DNA from: Sphingomonas taxi
Lineage (GTDB): Bacteria; Pseudomonadota; Alphaproteobacteria; Sphingomonadales; Sphingomonadaceae
Direction of reading: 5' to 3'
DNA: 64,000 nt
Assembly: GCA_003240625.1 (NCBI GenBank)
Contig: QFMX01000008.1
Location: forward strand, 186,001-250,000
The position numbers were made by a program, and so were the translations under genes. The notes beneath the pieces are model-generated. The model was not told the origin of the DNA. It was given only the letters and a program-made list of their open reading frames with translations, and searched no databases. How positions within the stretch are numbered: the stretch's first letter is position 1; every line of letters begins with the position of its first letter. Shown here one piece after another: positions 44,897-52,824 of the stretch.

Positions 44897-45972
44897 TGGC
44901 ACGTTCCTGGATCCCGCTCGGCTGGATCGCGGCGGTCGCGGCGATCGCGCCTGCCGCCACCCCGGCCGTTTCCTATCCCGTGGTGGCGCCGGGCATCACG
45001 CTGCGCTTTCCCGCCGATCACGGGGCGCATCCGGCGTTTCGTACCGAATGGTGGTATTTCACCGGGTGGTTGCGCACTACGGACGGCAAGGATCTGGGCT
45101 TCCAGGTGACGTTCTTCCGGACCCGCCCGCCGATCGATACGCGCAATCCCAGCAGGTTCGCGGCCCGGCAGGTGCTGTTCGCGCATGCGGCGTTGTCCGA
45201 CCCTGAGACGGGCAAATTGTCGCATAGCGAGCGGGCGGCACGCGCCGGCTTCGGACTGGCCGAAGCGCGGACGGGGGATGCCGATGTGTCGATCCGCGAC
45301 TGGCGGTTGCGGCGCGCGGGCGACGGGCGCTGGGCGACCCGCGTGACCGCGCAGGATTTCGGGCTCGACCTGTCGTTCCAGCCGACCCAGCCGCCGCTGC
45401 CACAGGGCCGCGGCGGCTATAGTCGCAAGGGCGCGCTTCCCGACGAGGCGAGTTATTATTACTCGGTGCCGCATCTCCGAGTGCGGGGCCAGGTGACGCG
45501 GGCCGGCAAGACAGTCCCGGTAACCGGCGAGGCATGGCTCGATCGCGAATGGTCGTCGGATTATCTCGCACCGGCTGCGCAAGGGTGGGACTGGACCGGG
45601 CTCAACTTCGACGACGGCTCCGCGCTGATGGCGTTCCGGATCCGGCGCAAGGGCGGCGGGACGGTGTGGGCGGGCGGATCGCTGCGCCGTCCCGACGGCA
45701 GGATGACGGTGTTCGCGCCCGGCGACGTCGCGTTCCGCACGCTGGCGACGTGGCGGAGCAAGGCGACCGGCGCGGTGTACCCGGTATCGCAGGAGTTGAG
45801 CGTCCGCGCCGAGGGCCGCGTCCAGCGCTGGCGACTGGTACCGATGTTCGCTGCGCAGGAACTCGATACGCGACGCAGCGGGATGCCGGTCTATTGGGAG
45901 GGGGCGGTACGAACGCGCGGCGGGCGCGGCTATCTGGAGCTTACCGGCTACGACCGCGCGCTCAGGATGTAG
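44896..45972 (+). CDS. AttH-like secreted lipocalin (CrtC/AttH N-terminal fold)
   Basis: A 358-residue exported protein. It has a signal peptide (about 7-26) and the family start FPADHGAHPAFRTEWWYFTGWL, and it contains TGEAWLDREWSSDYL and NFDDGSALMAFRIRR, conserved in the AttH/carotenoid 1,2-hydratase superfamily (two lipocalin-like domains). GGGAGGA upstream fits ATG 44896. It is coupled to the permease. The family name refers to plant attachment in Agrobacterium; the true ligand is unknown. It is convergent with, and overlaps by 11 bp, the GNAT gene. Confidence 0.9.
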   Translation: MARSWIPLGWIAAVAAIAPAATPAVSYPVVAPGITLRFPADHGAHPAFRTEWWYFTGWLRTTDGKDLGFQVTFFRTRPPIDTRNPSRFAARQVLFAHAALSDPETGKLSHSERAARAGFGLAEARTGDADVSIRDWRLRRAGDGRWATRVTAQDFGLDLSFQPTQPPLPQGRGGYSRKGALPDEASYYYSVPHLRVRGQVTRAGKTVPVTGEAWLDREWSSDYLAPAAQGWDWTGLNFDDGSALMAFRIRRKGGGTVWAGGSLRRPDGRMTVFAPGDVAFRTLATWRSKATGAVYPVSQELSVRAEGRVQRWRLVPMFAAQELDTRRSGMPVYWEGAVRTRGGRGYLELTGYDRALRM

Positions 45973-47050
45973 CGCTGCGCCGCCAGACCCAGCCGAACAG
46001 GCGACCGACGAACGCTGGCAGGCCAGGGCGGAACAATAGCCAGTCGCGGATCGGCGCGTCGATCGTCGCCCCGATGACCTGCTTGTAGCCGCTGTCGCCC
46101 GCGCCCCAGTCGACCCGGCGGATACCGCGATCGCGCGCCGCGACCAGGTTGCGCCAGTAGAGCAGTTTGCCCGGCGAATGCTTGGCGAAGCGTGGGTCGT
46201 AGCTGTTGGCGACCGCGTACAGCAGTTCGCCGGTGTCGATGTCGAACGAGAAGGAGGCGGGCCTACCGTCGACCGTCAGCAGCGCGGCGCGGAACATCGC
46301 GGCAAGCACCGGATCGGCGACCGCAGCCTGCCAGAAGGCGAGATGACCGTCGGCGGTGAACTTCATCCCGGTGCGATCGGTGTCGTGCGCGATCCAGCTC
46401 GTCTGCTCGACCGCGCCGAGATCGGCGAACGCGGCGGGCCAGTCCGCATTCGACAGGAAGCGCCAGTCGGGTACGCCGTGTTCGGCGAGATGCTTTTCGT
46501 GGAAGCGGTTCTTGCGCAGCGTCGAGGTGCGCGGCCAGGGCTGGCCTTCTCTCGCCAGTGGCAGGTCGAGCGACCAGTTGTCGCCGATGGTGCGGTCGAT
46601 CGCGGTCCAGCCTTGCGCGCGAGCGGCCGCGATCAGCGCGGTCGCGGCGGGATCGGTGTCATAGACCGGGCCGATCCTCAGGCCGCTGACGTGGTTCGCC
46701 AGCGTCGACAGCGCGGTCTTCAGCGCAGGCTCGCCGGCTTCGAGCGCGAGGCCGAAGCTGCGGAACGGCCAGTAGCAGCCGGGGATCGCCGCCATCCCGA
46801 GCATACGCGGACCCAGCGGCACGAACGGCAGCGTCAGGACCGGCGCGTCGTCCTGCTCGACCACCAGCGTCCGCGCCTGTCCACCATAGGCGGCGAGCGC
46901 CGCGGCGTACCAGCCGAAGCGCAGGAAGCGGTGGCTGAGCGCGCCCCGCTCCGCGACGATGTCGATCGCGGCGGCAAGCCCCTCGACCACGTCGCCGCGG
47001 ACGTTGGGCGGCAGCCGGACGAAGTCGGCCAGGAGCATCGGCTTGGACAT
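45962..47050 (-). CDS. GNAT/FemAB-like acyltransferase
   Basis: A 362-residue protein with tandem GNAT-like halves (Acetyltransf_6 type). The second half contains the characteristic segment PASFSFDIDTGELLYAVANSYDPRFAKHSPGKLLYWRNLVAARDRGIRRVDWGAGD (parts: SYDPRFAKHSPGK, RVDWGAGDSGYKQ). Such proteins are associated with exopolysaccharide, capsule or cellulose synthesis (BcsL/CelD-like). No polysaccharide cluster is adjacent, so the role is open. Its 3' end overlaps the AttH-like gene by 11 bp on the opposite strand. Confidence 0.85.
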   Translation of the reverse strand: MSKPMLLADFVRLPPNVRGDVVEGLAAAIDIVAERGALSHRFLRFGWYAAALAAYGGQARTLVVEQDDAPVLTLPFVPLGPRMLGMAAIPGCYWPFRSFGLALEAGEPALKTALSTLANHVSGLRIGPVYDTDPAATALIAAARAQGWTAIDRTIGDNWSLDLPLAREGQPWPRTSTLRKNRFHEKHLAEHGVPDWRFLSNADWPAAFADLGAVEQTSWIAHDTDRTGMKFTADGHLAFWQAAVADPVLAAMFRAALLTVDGRPASFSFDIDTGELLYAVANSYDPRFAKHSPGKLLYWRNLVAARDRGIRRVDWGAGDSGYKQVIGATIDAPIRDWLLFRPGLPAFVGRLFGWVWRRSATS

Positions 47051-47142
47051 TGCCCGCTAGATACCGCGCAGAAGGTTACGATTGCATGCTGTTTTGCAAT
47101 CGCCCCCTTTTGCAATCCGGCATTCCCCATCATGGTGGCGGC

Positions 47143-47601
47143 ATGCCGACCATTCCCGCCATCTCGACCATCGCCCAGACGATCCAGCTCTCGCTTGCGC
47201 CGGTGTTCATGCTTGCCGGCATCGGCCAGCTGCTGAACGTGCTCGCGGGACGCCTGTCGCGCGTGATCGACCGGGCGCGCAAACTGGAGCAGCTGCACCC
47301 CAACTTCTCCGCCGCCGAGCGGACTCGCTACGGCTGGGAGCTGCGGTTGCTCGACCGGCGGATGACGATCATCAACGCCGCGCTGTTCCTGGCGGTGTCG
47401 AGCGCGATCATGACCTGCGTGCTGATCGCGCTCCTCTTCATCGCCGAGCTCGCCAAGCTGCATTTCGGTACGGCCGTCGCCTTGTGCTTCATCCTCGCGA
47501 TGATCCTGCTGATCGCGGCGCTGGTGTCGTTCATCTTCGAGGTCCGGATGTCGTTGCGGGCCTTCCGGATCAGGCCGGAACTGCTGCGGGACCTGCCATG
47601 A
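47143..47601 (+). CDS. DUF2721 membrane protein
   Basis: A 152-residue protein with three hydrophobic segments (about 12-32, 70-95, 100-125). The N-terminal half matches the DUF2721 pattern: TIQLSLAPVFMLAGIGQLLNVLAGRLSRVIDRAR (part: LAPVFMLAGIGQLLNVL) then LDRRMTIINAAL. ATG 47143 is preferred. It is coupled by ATGA to the next membrane protein gene. Function unknown. Confidence 0.88.
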   Translation: MPTIPAISTIAQTIQLSLAPVFMLAGIGQLLNVLAGRLSRVIDRARKLEQLHPNFSAAERTRYGWELRLLDRRMTIINAALFLAVSSAIMTCVLIALLFIAELAKLHFGTAVALCFILAMILLIAALVSFIFEVRMSLRAFRIRPELLRDLP

Positions 47602-47987
47602 TCGAGAAGCGCCTGCTGCAAGCCGTGATCGCGCTCGCGTGTCTGTTGCCGCTGATCGTCGGTGGCCAGGGCGTGCTGCATGGGCCGGCGCCGTTCGGGC
47701 ATCTCGCCGAGGTGCCGCGCGATCTGGATAGCCATTTCCGGTATATCTCGGGGATCTTCTTTGCGACCGGATTGGGGTTTTTGAGCTGCATTCCGCATGT
47801 CGAGCGGAAGGGGCCGCGGTTTCGGCTGCTGGGCGGGCTGATCTTCGTCGGCGGCGTATCGCGCGGGATTTCTCTGCTGGCGGTGGGCGTGCCGTCGCAG
47901 GGGCATGTGCTCGGGCTGGTGATGGAGACGGTGGTCGTGCCGTTGCTGATGCTGTGGCAGTGGAATTTCGCCAACCGAATGGGCTGA
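47598..47987 (+). CDS. DUF4345 membrane protein
   Basis: A 129-residue protein with four predicted helices. The motif DLDSHFRYISGIFFATGLGF near residues 43-62 is typical of DUF4345 proteins. It overlaps the DUF2721 gene by 4 bp and ends at a family G repeat. No biochemical role can be inferred beyond membrane location. Confidence 0.85.
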   Translation: MIEKRLLQAVIALACLLPLIVGGQGVLHGPAPFGHLAEVPRDLDSHFRYISGIFFATGLGFLSCIPHVERKGPRFRLLGGLIFVGGVSRGISLLAVGVPSQGHVLGLVMETVVVPLLMLWQWNFANRMG

Positions 47988-47991
47988 CCCC

Positions 47992-48122
47992 ACGATCCTC
48001 CCCCGCCAGGGGGAGGTGGCTGGCTCTTGCCAGACGGAGGGGGAGGAAAGGGAAAACGGGCGTTCCGTGTCCTCCCCCTCCGTCACCTGCGGTGCCACCT
48101 CCCCCTGGCGGGGGAGGATCGT
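47992..48122. repeat. Palindromic intergenic repeat, family G
   Basis: Perfect outer arms ACGATCCTCCCCCGCCAGGG and its complement, followed inward by GGGAGGTGGC / GCCACCTCCC, and inner CGGAGGGGGAGG / CCTCCCCCTCCG. The total stem is about 50 bp around a short centre. It fills the convergent gap DUF4345 / amidase. Confidence 0.93.
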
Positions 48123-48126
48123 AAGT

Positions 48127-49707
48127 TTAGCGGGCGGCGTCGAGGCCGGGGCCGACATCGGCAGTCGGCAGATACCGCGGCGCGACCCGAGCCTTGGCTC
48201 TCTGCTCATACGCATACCCCGCACCCAGCACCGCCGCGTCGCCATACTTCGTCGCGATGAACGACAGGCCGACCGGCAGCCCGCGCACCAGCCCCATCGG
48301 CACCGTCAGGTTGGGATAGCCCGCGACCGCCGGCAGCCCGCTCGAACTCGGCCCGCCATATTGATCGCCGTACACCGGTTCGCTGAGCCACGCCGGGCCA
48401 TAGGTTGGCTCGACCAATACCGTCGCCCCTGCCGCCTTGAGCATCGCGTCGATCCCCTCCGCGCCCGCCAGCCGCAACGATTTCGCACGCGACGCCTTGT
48501 ACGCCGGGTCGTTCAACCCCTTGGTCTTGGCCGCGGCCTCGAACGTCTCCTGCGCGAAGAACGGCATTTCCGTTGCCGCATTGGCAGCGTTGAACGCGAT
48601 GACCTGATCGAGCGTGCGCGTCCGAACCGCCGCGGGGGTGGTCGCGAGATAGGTGTCGAGGTCGGCCTTCAGCTCGGTCTGGAGCACCAGCAGTTCCGCC
48701 TCGCCGAGTCCGTCGAGCTTGGGCTGCTTCACCTCGACCAGCACCGCGCCCGCGGCCTTCAGTACATCGAGCGCCGCCTGGTACCGCGCCGCAAGGTCCG
48801 CGGTCATCTCCGGTCGGATCACGCCAATGCGCAGCCCGGAGAGTGCGCTCGTCGACAGCCCGGCCGCATAGTCGCGCTTGTACGCGCCCGCCCCCGCGGT
48901 CGCCGCGTCCGCCGGATCGGCAGCGATCATCGCAGAGAACAGCGTCGCCACGTCGCGGACGCTGCGCGCCATCGGGCCGGGCGTATCCTGGCTGTGGCTG
49001 ATCGGCACGACGTGCGTGCGGCTGACGAGGCCGAGCGTGGGCTTCAACCCGACCAGCCCGTTGATCGACGACGGACACACCACCGAGCCATCGGTCTCCG
49101 TGCCGATCGCCGCGGCCGCGAAGCTCGCCGCGATCGCCGCGCCCGAGCCGCTCGACGAGCCGCACGCGGTGCGGTCGAGCGCATAGGGATTGCGGACCAG
49201 TCCGCCGACCGCGCTCCAGCCGCTCATCGACCGGGTCGAGCGGATGTTCGCCCATTCGCTGAGGTTGGTCTTCCCCAGGATCACCGCCCCCGCCGCACGG
49301 AGTTGTGCGACCACGGGTGCGTCGCGGCGCGTGAGATTGTCTCTCAGCGCGAGGCTGCCAGCCGTCGTCGGCATCGCATCGGCGGTCTCGACATTGTCCT
49401 TGATCAGCACCGGCACGCCGTGGAGCGGCCCCCGAATGCGCCCGGCCTTGCGTTCGGCATCGAGCGCCTTCGCCTGCGCGATGGCATCGGGGTTTAGCGC
49501 GATCACGCTGCGCAAGGTCGGCCCGGTCTGGTCCATCGCCGCGATCCGCGCGAGATAGGCGCGGACGAGATCGACGCTGCTCGCCTTGCCTGACGCCATC
49601 ATCGCCTGGAGTTGGTCGATCGACTGCTCCTCGACCGCGACGGTCTTCGCCTCCGCCGACGCCGGAAGCGCGGTCGCGAGCAACAGCCCGATGATAAACT
49701 TACGCAT
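48127..49707 (-). CDS. Amidase (amidase signature family), exported
   Basis: A 526-residue hydrolase with a signal peptide (residues 3-18, ending SAEA). The Ser-cisSer-Lys triad is visible as the catalytic Lys in GVPVLIKDNVET, and the glycine/serine-rich signature contains TACGSSSGSGAAIAASFAAAAIGTETDGS (parts: CGSSSGSGA and TETDGSVVCP). Length is typical of secreted amidase-signature enzymes that cleave amides or possibly peptides. ATG 49707 was chosen for the signal peptide. It is not in an operon. Confidence 0.92.
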   Translation of the reverse strand: MRKFIIGLLLATALPASAEAKTVAVEEQSIDQLQAMMASGKASSVDLVRAYLARIAAMDQTGPTLRSVIALNPDAIAQAKALDAERKAGRIRGPLHGVPVLIKDNVETADAMPTTAGSLALRDNLTRRDAPVVAQLRAAGAVILGKTNLSEWANIRSTRSMSGWSAVGGLVRNPYALDRTACGSSSGSGAAIAASFAAAAIGTETDGSVVCPSSINGLVGLKPTLGLVSRTHVVPISHSQDTPGPMARSVRDVATLFSAMIAADPADAATAGAGAYKRDYAAGLSTSALSGLRIGVIRPEMTADLAARYQAALDVLKAAGAVLVEVKQPKLDGLGEAELLVLQTELKADLDTYLATTPAAVRTRTLDQVIAFNAANAATEMPFFAQETFEAAAKTKGLNDPAYKASRAKSLRLAGAEGIDAMLKAAGATVLVEPTYGPAWLSEPVYGDQYGGPSSSGLPAVAGYPNLTVPMGLVRGLPVGLSFIATKYGDAAVLGAGYAYEQRAKARVAPRYLPTADVGPGLDAAR

Positions 49708-49817
49708 TTTCCGATTCCCCTTTGACGGAAGGCTATCGGGGTTGCGCATCCGCGCCAAGCGGTCTGAACGATGCTCGGCACGATGCGTTACGGACCAGCA
49801 ACGGATAGGGGAACGGC

Positions 49818-50990
49818 GTGCGTCAGGTGTTGAAGGTCGTCGGAGGCATCGTGCTGCTGGCGATCGTGGTTCTGGCGCTGGCGGTGACGATCGTCCCGCG
49901 CTTCCTCGACCGCATCTATTACCGCGGGCCGGCCAGTGCCCATTTCGACGGCGAGCGCTTCGCCAATCCCGACAACGACGCCGACACGCAGCAGATCCAG
50001 CCCGCCGGTGGTGGGCGCGCGGGCTTTTTCTGGCGCTATTTCACCGCCAGCGATGGCCGACCCACGTGGCCGAAGACGGTCGCGGTCAACCGCGTTTCGC
50101 CGCCCGCACGCGTCGAGGGCGAGCGGATGGTCGTGACCTGGATCGGCCATGCGAGCGTGCTGGTCCAGACGCAGGGGCTCAACATCCTCACCGATCCGGT
50201 CTGGGCGGAGACGGCCGGACCGCTTGGCACGGGTCCGCGCCGTGTCGCCGAGCCGGGGATCGCGTTCGAGGCGCTGCCGAAGATCGACCTCGTGCTGGTC
50301 AGCCACAATCATTACGACCATCTCGACAAGGCAACGCTGCAACGCCTCTGGCAGCGCGATCGGCCGCGGATCGTCACGAGTTTGGGCAATGACAGCGTGA
50401 TCGGCCAGACCGGGGCGGCGGCGACCGCGCTCGATTGGGGGCAGCGGGTGGCGATCAAGCCCGGTGTCGCCGTAACCGTGACGCGCAACCATCATTGGGG
50501 CAGCCGCTGGTTCACCGATCGCAACCGCGCCTTGTGGTCGAGCTTCGTCGTGACGCTGCCGGGCGGGAACGTGTTCTTTGCGGGGGATACCGGGATGGGC
50601 GACGGCCAGTGGCCGGTCGAGGCGGCGGCGCTGGGGCCGATCCGGCTGGCGCTGATCCCGATCGGTGCGTTCCGGTTCGTCGACGGGCAGATGGAGTCGG
50701 GCAGCCATATCGGGCCGGTCGATGCGGTCGAAGTGTATCGGCGGCTGGGCGCGGCGCACGCGATTCCGATCCACTGGGGGACGTTCCGGCTGTCGTTCGA
50801 GGGGTATGACACGCCGCCAAAACTGCTGGCGGCGGCGATGCGGTGTACGGGGCAGACGGGGTTTGCACCGGTAGCGATCGGCCGGCCGGCGGAGGTCGGG
50901 GCGTATGTAAAGCCCGCGACGGTAACGCCGATGGCGCGGGCGGCCTTGCTGAAGTGTCTCGATACGCCGCAGGTTCGTGCGTTGCGGTAG
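49818..50990 (+). CDS. MBL-fold metallo-hydrolase (NAPE-PLD / UlaG-like), membrane-anchored
   Basis: A 390-residue protein starting at GTG with a good AGGGGAA element. An N-terminal hydrophobic helix (about 7-25) is followed by a metallo-beta-lactamase domain: TWIGHASVLVQTQGLNILTDPVW (part: IGHASVLVQ), the metal motif SHNHYDHLD, FAGDTGMGD and a final His in IPIHWGTF. The family includes N-acylphosphatidylethanolamine phospholipase D and L-ascorbate-6-phosphate lactonase. Phospholipase activity is a guess. It is divergent from the amidase. Confidence 0.9.
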   Translation: MRQVLKVVGGIVLLAIVVLALAVTIVPRFLDRIYYRGPASAHFDGERFANPDNDADTQQIQPAGGGRAGFFWRYFTASDGRPTWPKTVAVNRVSPPARVEGERMVVTWIGHASVLVQTQGLNILTDPVWAETAGPLGTGPRRVAEPGIAFEALPKIDLVLVSHNHYDHLDKATLQRLWQRDRPRIVTSLGNDSVIGQTGAAATALDWGQRVAIKPGVAVTVTRNHHWGSRWFTDRNRALWSSFVVTLPGGNVFFAGDTGMGDGQWPVEAAALGPIRLALIPIGAFRFVDGQMESGSHIGPVDAVEVYRRLGAAHAIPIHWGTFRLSFEGYDTPPKLLAAAMRCTGQTGFAPVAIGRPAEVGAYVKPATVTPMARAALLKCLDTPQVRALR

Positions 50991-51010
50991 TCGGGATAGC
51001 TCGCCCATTA

Positions 51011-51114
51011 CCTCCCCGGCGGAGGCCGGGGCCCAGTTGGGGGACGTTGCTAACGGGGCACGGCCCGTTGTTACTGCCACCTTTCCAACTGGGCCCCGGC
51101 CTCCGCCGGGGTGG
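51011..51114. repeat. Palindromic intergenic repeat, family C, copy 4
   Basis: CCTCCCCGGCGGAGGCCGGG...CCCAGTTGGGG on the left and CCAACTGGGCCCCGGCCTCC-GCCGGGGTGG on the right. It fills the convergent gap between the MBL-fold gene and the glyoxalase-fold gene. Confidence 0.92.
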
Positions 51115-51162
51115 TTTTAATAGGCAAGGGAGTAGGACAAGACCGGGACGTCGCGCCCGCCC

Positions 51163-51549
51163 TCACCCCATCTTGAATACGCAGAGCTTGTTGCCGTCTG
51201 GATCGCGGAAATAGGCGCCGTAAAAGCCCATCTGCTCTGGACCGCGCGAGCCCGGTGCGCCCTCGTCGCTGCCGCCGAGTTCGATCGCCTTGGCGTAGAC
51301 CTGATCGACCTGCTCGCGCGAATCGGCCGACAACGCGACCATCGCGCCGTTGCCGGCGGTCGCGGCCTGCCCGTCATACGGCTTGCCGATCGCCAGCATC
51401 GGTTTCCCCACGCCGGCGCCGTAGAAGGTCAGCTTCCGATCGTCGGGCATCTGCATGAGTCGCTTGCCGCCAGCGGTCGCCAGCAGCGCGTTGTAGAACG
51501 CCAGCGCAGAATCGATGTCGTTGGTGCCGAGCGTCGCGTAGCCGATCAT
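51163..51549 (-). CDS. VOC/glyoxalase-fold protein
   Basis: A 128-residue vicinal-oxygen-chelate protein of two beta-alpha-beta-beta-beta units: IGYATLGTNDIDSALAFYNALL at the start and AYFRDPDGNKLCVFKMG at the end with the family Glu/Asp position replaced by Cys-Val. Possible roles are a dioxygenase, bleomycin-resistance-like binding or lactoylglutathione-type lyase; none can be favoured. ATG 51549 fits the fold. Confidence 0.85.
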   Translation of the reverse strand: MIGYATLGTNDIDSALAFYNALLATAGGKRLMQMPDDRKLTFYGAGVGKPMLAIGKPYDGQAATAGNGAMVALSADSREQVDQVYAKAIELGGSDEGAPGSRGPEQMGFYGAYFRDPDGNKLCVFKMG

Positions 51550-51608
51550 GGGTCTATCCTCTTTGTTTGAGGCGAGTATCTGTGGCTTGAGCGGGAGACG
51601 CAACTAGC

Positions 51609-51699
51609 CGTTCCCCCGCGTAGGCGGGGGTCCAGGCCCGAACCCTCCCGGCATTTGACGGTGATGTAATCCCTGGGCCCCCGCGTTCGCGGGGGAACC
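51609..51699. repeat. Palindromic intergenic repeat, family B-like variant (GTTCCCCCGCG type)
   Basis: CGTTCCCCCGCGTAGGCGGG at the left with inner GTCCAGGCCCG, and inner TCCCTGGGCCCCCGCG-TTCGCGGGGGAAC at the right. It has the same architecture as family B but different hairpin sequences. It lies between the glyoxalase-fold gene and fpr. Confidence 0.82.
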
Positions 51700-51714
51700 C
51701 AAAGCCTAAAGCCG

Positions 51715-52545
51715 TCAGCCGACGAACGCGCGCTCAATCACGAACGTACCCGGCTTCGAATTCGCCCCCTCCTCGAAGCCGTTCGCCTCGAGCATCACCG
51801 CAAATTCCTTGATCATCTCGGTCGAGCCGCACAGCATCGCACGATCGGTCTCGGGGTTGAGCTTCTGCTCGCCGCGCACCGGATGGCCGAACAGCGACGC
51901 ATCCTCGATCAGCGCACCGATCCGGCGCGTGGTGCGGAACGGCTCGCGCGTCACCGTCGGGATATAGTGAAACTGCGTCTGCGCTTCTTCCGCGATCAGC
52001 GGGTCGTCCGCCAGCAACGCGACCATCTCGTCGTGATAGGCGAGGTCGCTCACGCGCCGCACGCTGTGCACGACGATCACCTGCTCATACGCCGCGTAGA
52101 CGTCGGGATCGCGCATCAGGCTGAGGAACGGCGCGAGGCCGGTGCCGGTCGAGAACATGAACAGCCGCTTCCCCGGCAGCAGCGCGTCGAGCACCAGCGT
52201 ACCGGTCGGCTTCTTGCCGAGATACACCTCGTCGCCGGGCTGGATCAGCTGGAGCTTCGAGGTCAGCGGGCCGTCCTCGACCTTGATCGACAGGAACTCG
52301 AGCTCCTCCGAATAATGCGGGGACGCGATCGAATAGGCGCGCATGATCGGCTTGCCGCCCTCCTGGGGGAGGCCGATCATCACGAATTCGCCCGAGCGGA
52401 AGCGGAAGGTCGATGGCCGCTCGATCGCGAAGCTGAACAGATGTTCGTTCCAGTGACGCACCCACAGTACCTTAGCGTTGAGGAACGCGGGCGTCTCGGG
52501 GATCAGCACGGGGGCGCGGCTTGCTTCGACGGTCGGGGCGGTCAT
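51715..52545 (-). CDS. fpr: Ferredoxin-NADP reductase
   Basis: A 276-residue FAD enzyme that moves electrons between NADPH and ferredoxin or flavodoxin. The FAD-binding motif is MRAYSIASPHYSEELEFLSIKV (RAYS with the S of RxYS), and further NADP motifs are FSTGTGLAPFLSLMRD, VHSVRRVSDLAYHDE, and LCGSTEMIKEF. The C-terminus ends VIERAFVG, as in the bacterial subclass I enzymes of alphaproteobacteria, where the extension covers FAD. It is often part of the oxidative-stress response; no SoxR gene is nearby. Divergent from uvrB across a palindromic repeat. Confidence 0.93.
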   Translation of the reverse strand: MTAPTVEASRAPVLIPETPAFLNAKVLWVRHWNEHLFSFAIERPSTFRFRSGEFVMIGLPQEGGKPIMRAYSIASPHYSEELEFLSIKVEDGPLTSKLQLIQPGDEVYLGKKPTGTLVLDALLPGKRLFMFSTGTGLAPFLSLMRDPDVYAAYEQVIVVHSVRRVSDLAYHDEMVALLADDPLIAEEAQTQFHYIPTVTREPFRTTRRIGALIEDASLFGHPVRGEQKLNPETDRAMLCGSTEMIKEFAVMLEANGFEEGANSKPGTFVIERAFVG

Positions 52546-52679
52546 GCGTCTATTCCTTCGGCCGCGCAGAATCGCGCTGGCGGGTCAATGCTTGCGAAAC
52601 GGTCGCAGTATTGGCGTGCGTGCGGTGGGTCAACAACAGCTAAACTTGGCCACGCCCAAACCGGGCCCTTCTTACTGCG

Positions 52680-52758
52680 GTTCTCCTGCGAACGCAGGAG
52701 CCCAGGGTCACGAACGGCGTCCACTGCAACCCTGGACCCCTGCGTTCGCAGGAGAACG
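52680..52758. repeat. Palindromic intergenic repeat, family B-like variant (GGTTCTCCTGCG type)
   Basis: Arms GTTCTCCTGCGAACGCAGGA and TCCTGCGTTCGCAGGAGAAC (ends shown) with inner GCCCAGGGTC / ACCCTGGACC. It lies in the divergent fpr-uvrB gap, 66 bp before the uvrB start. It contains GTTC-N6-GAAC, which should not be mistaken for a LexA box. Confidence 0.85.
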
Positions 52759-52824
52759 GGGCGGCCATCGCCGTGATTAGCGGGCCGTTGCCGACTCACC
52801 GTATGTTCCCCATATTCCCCCTCG

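Noticed and set aside
52680..52758. GTTC-N6-GAAC upstream of uvrB as a LexA/SOS box
   Set aside because: Alphaproteobacterial LexA sites use GTTC-N7-GTTC-type spacing, and this motif is simply part of the hairpin of a palindromic repeat.
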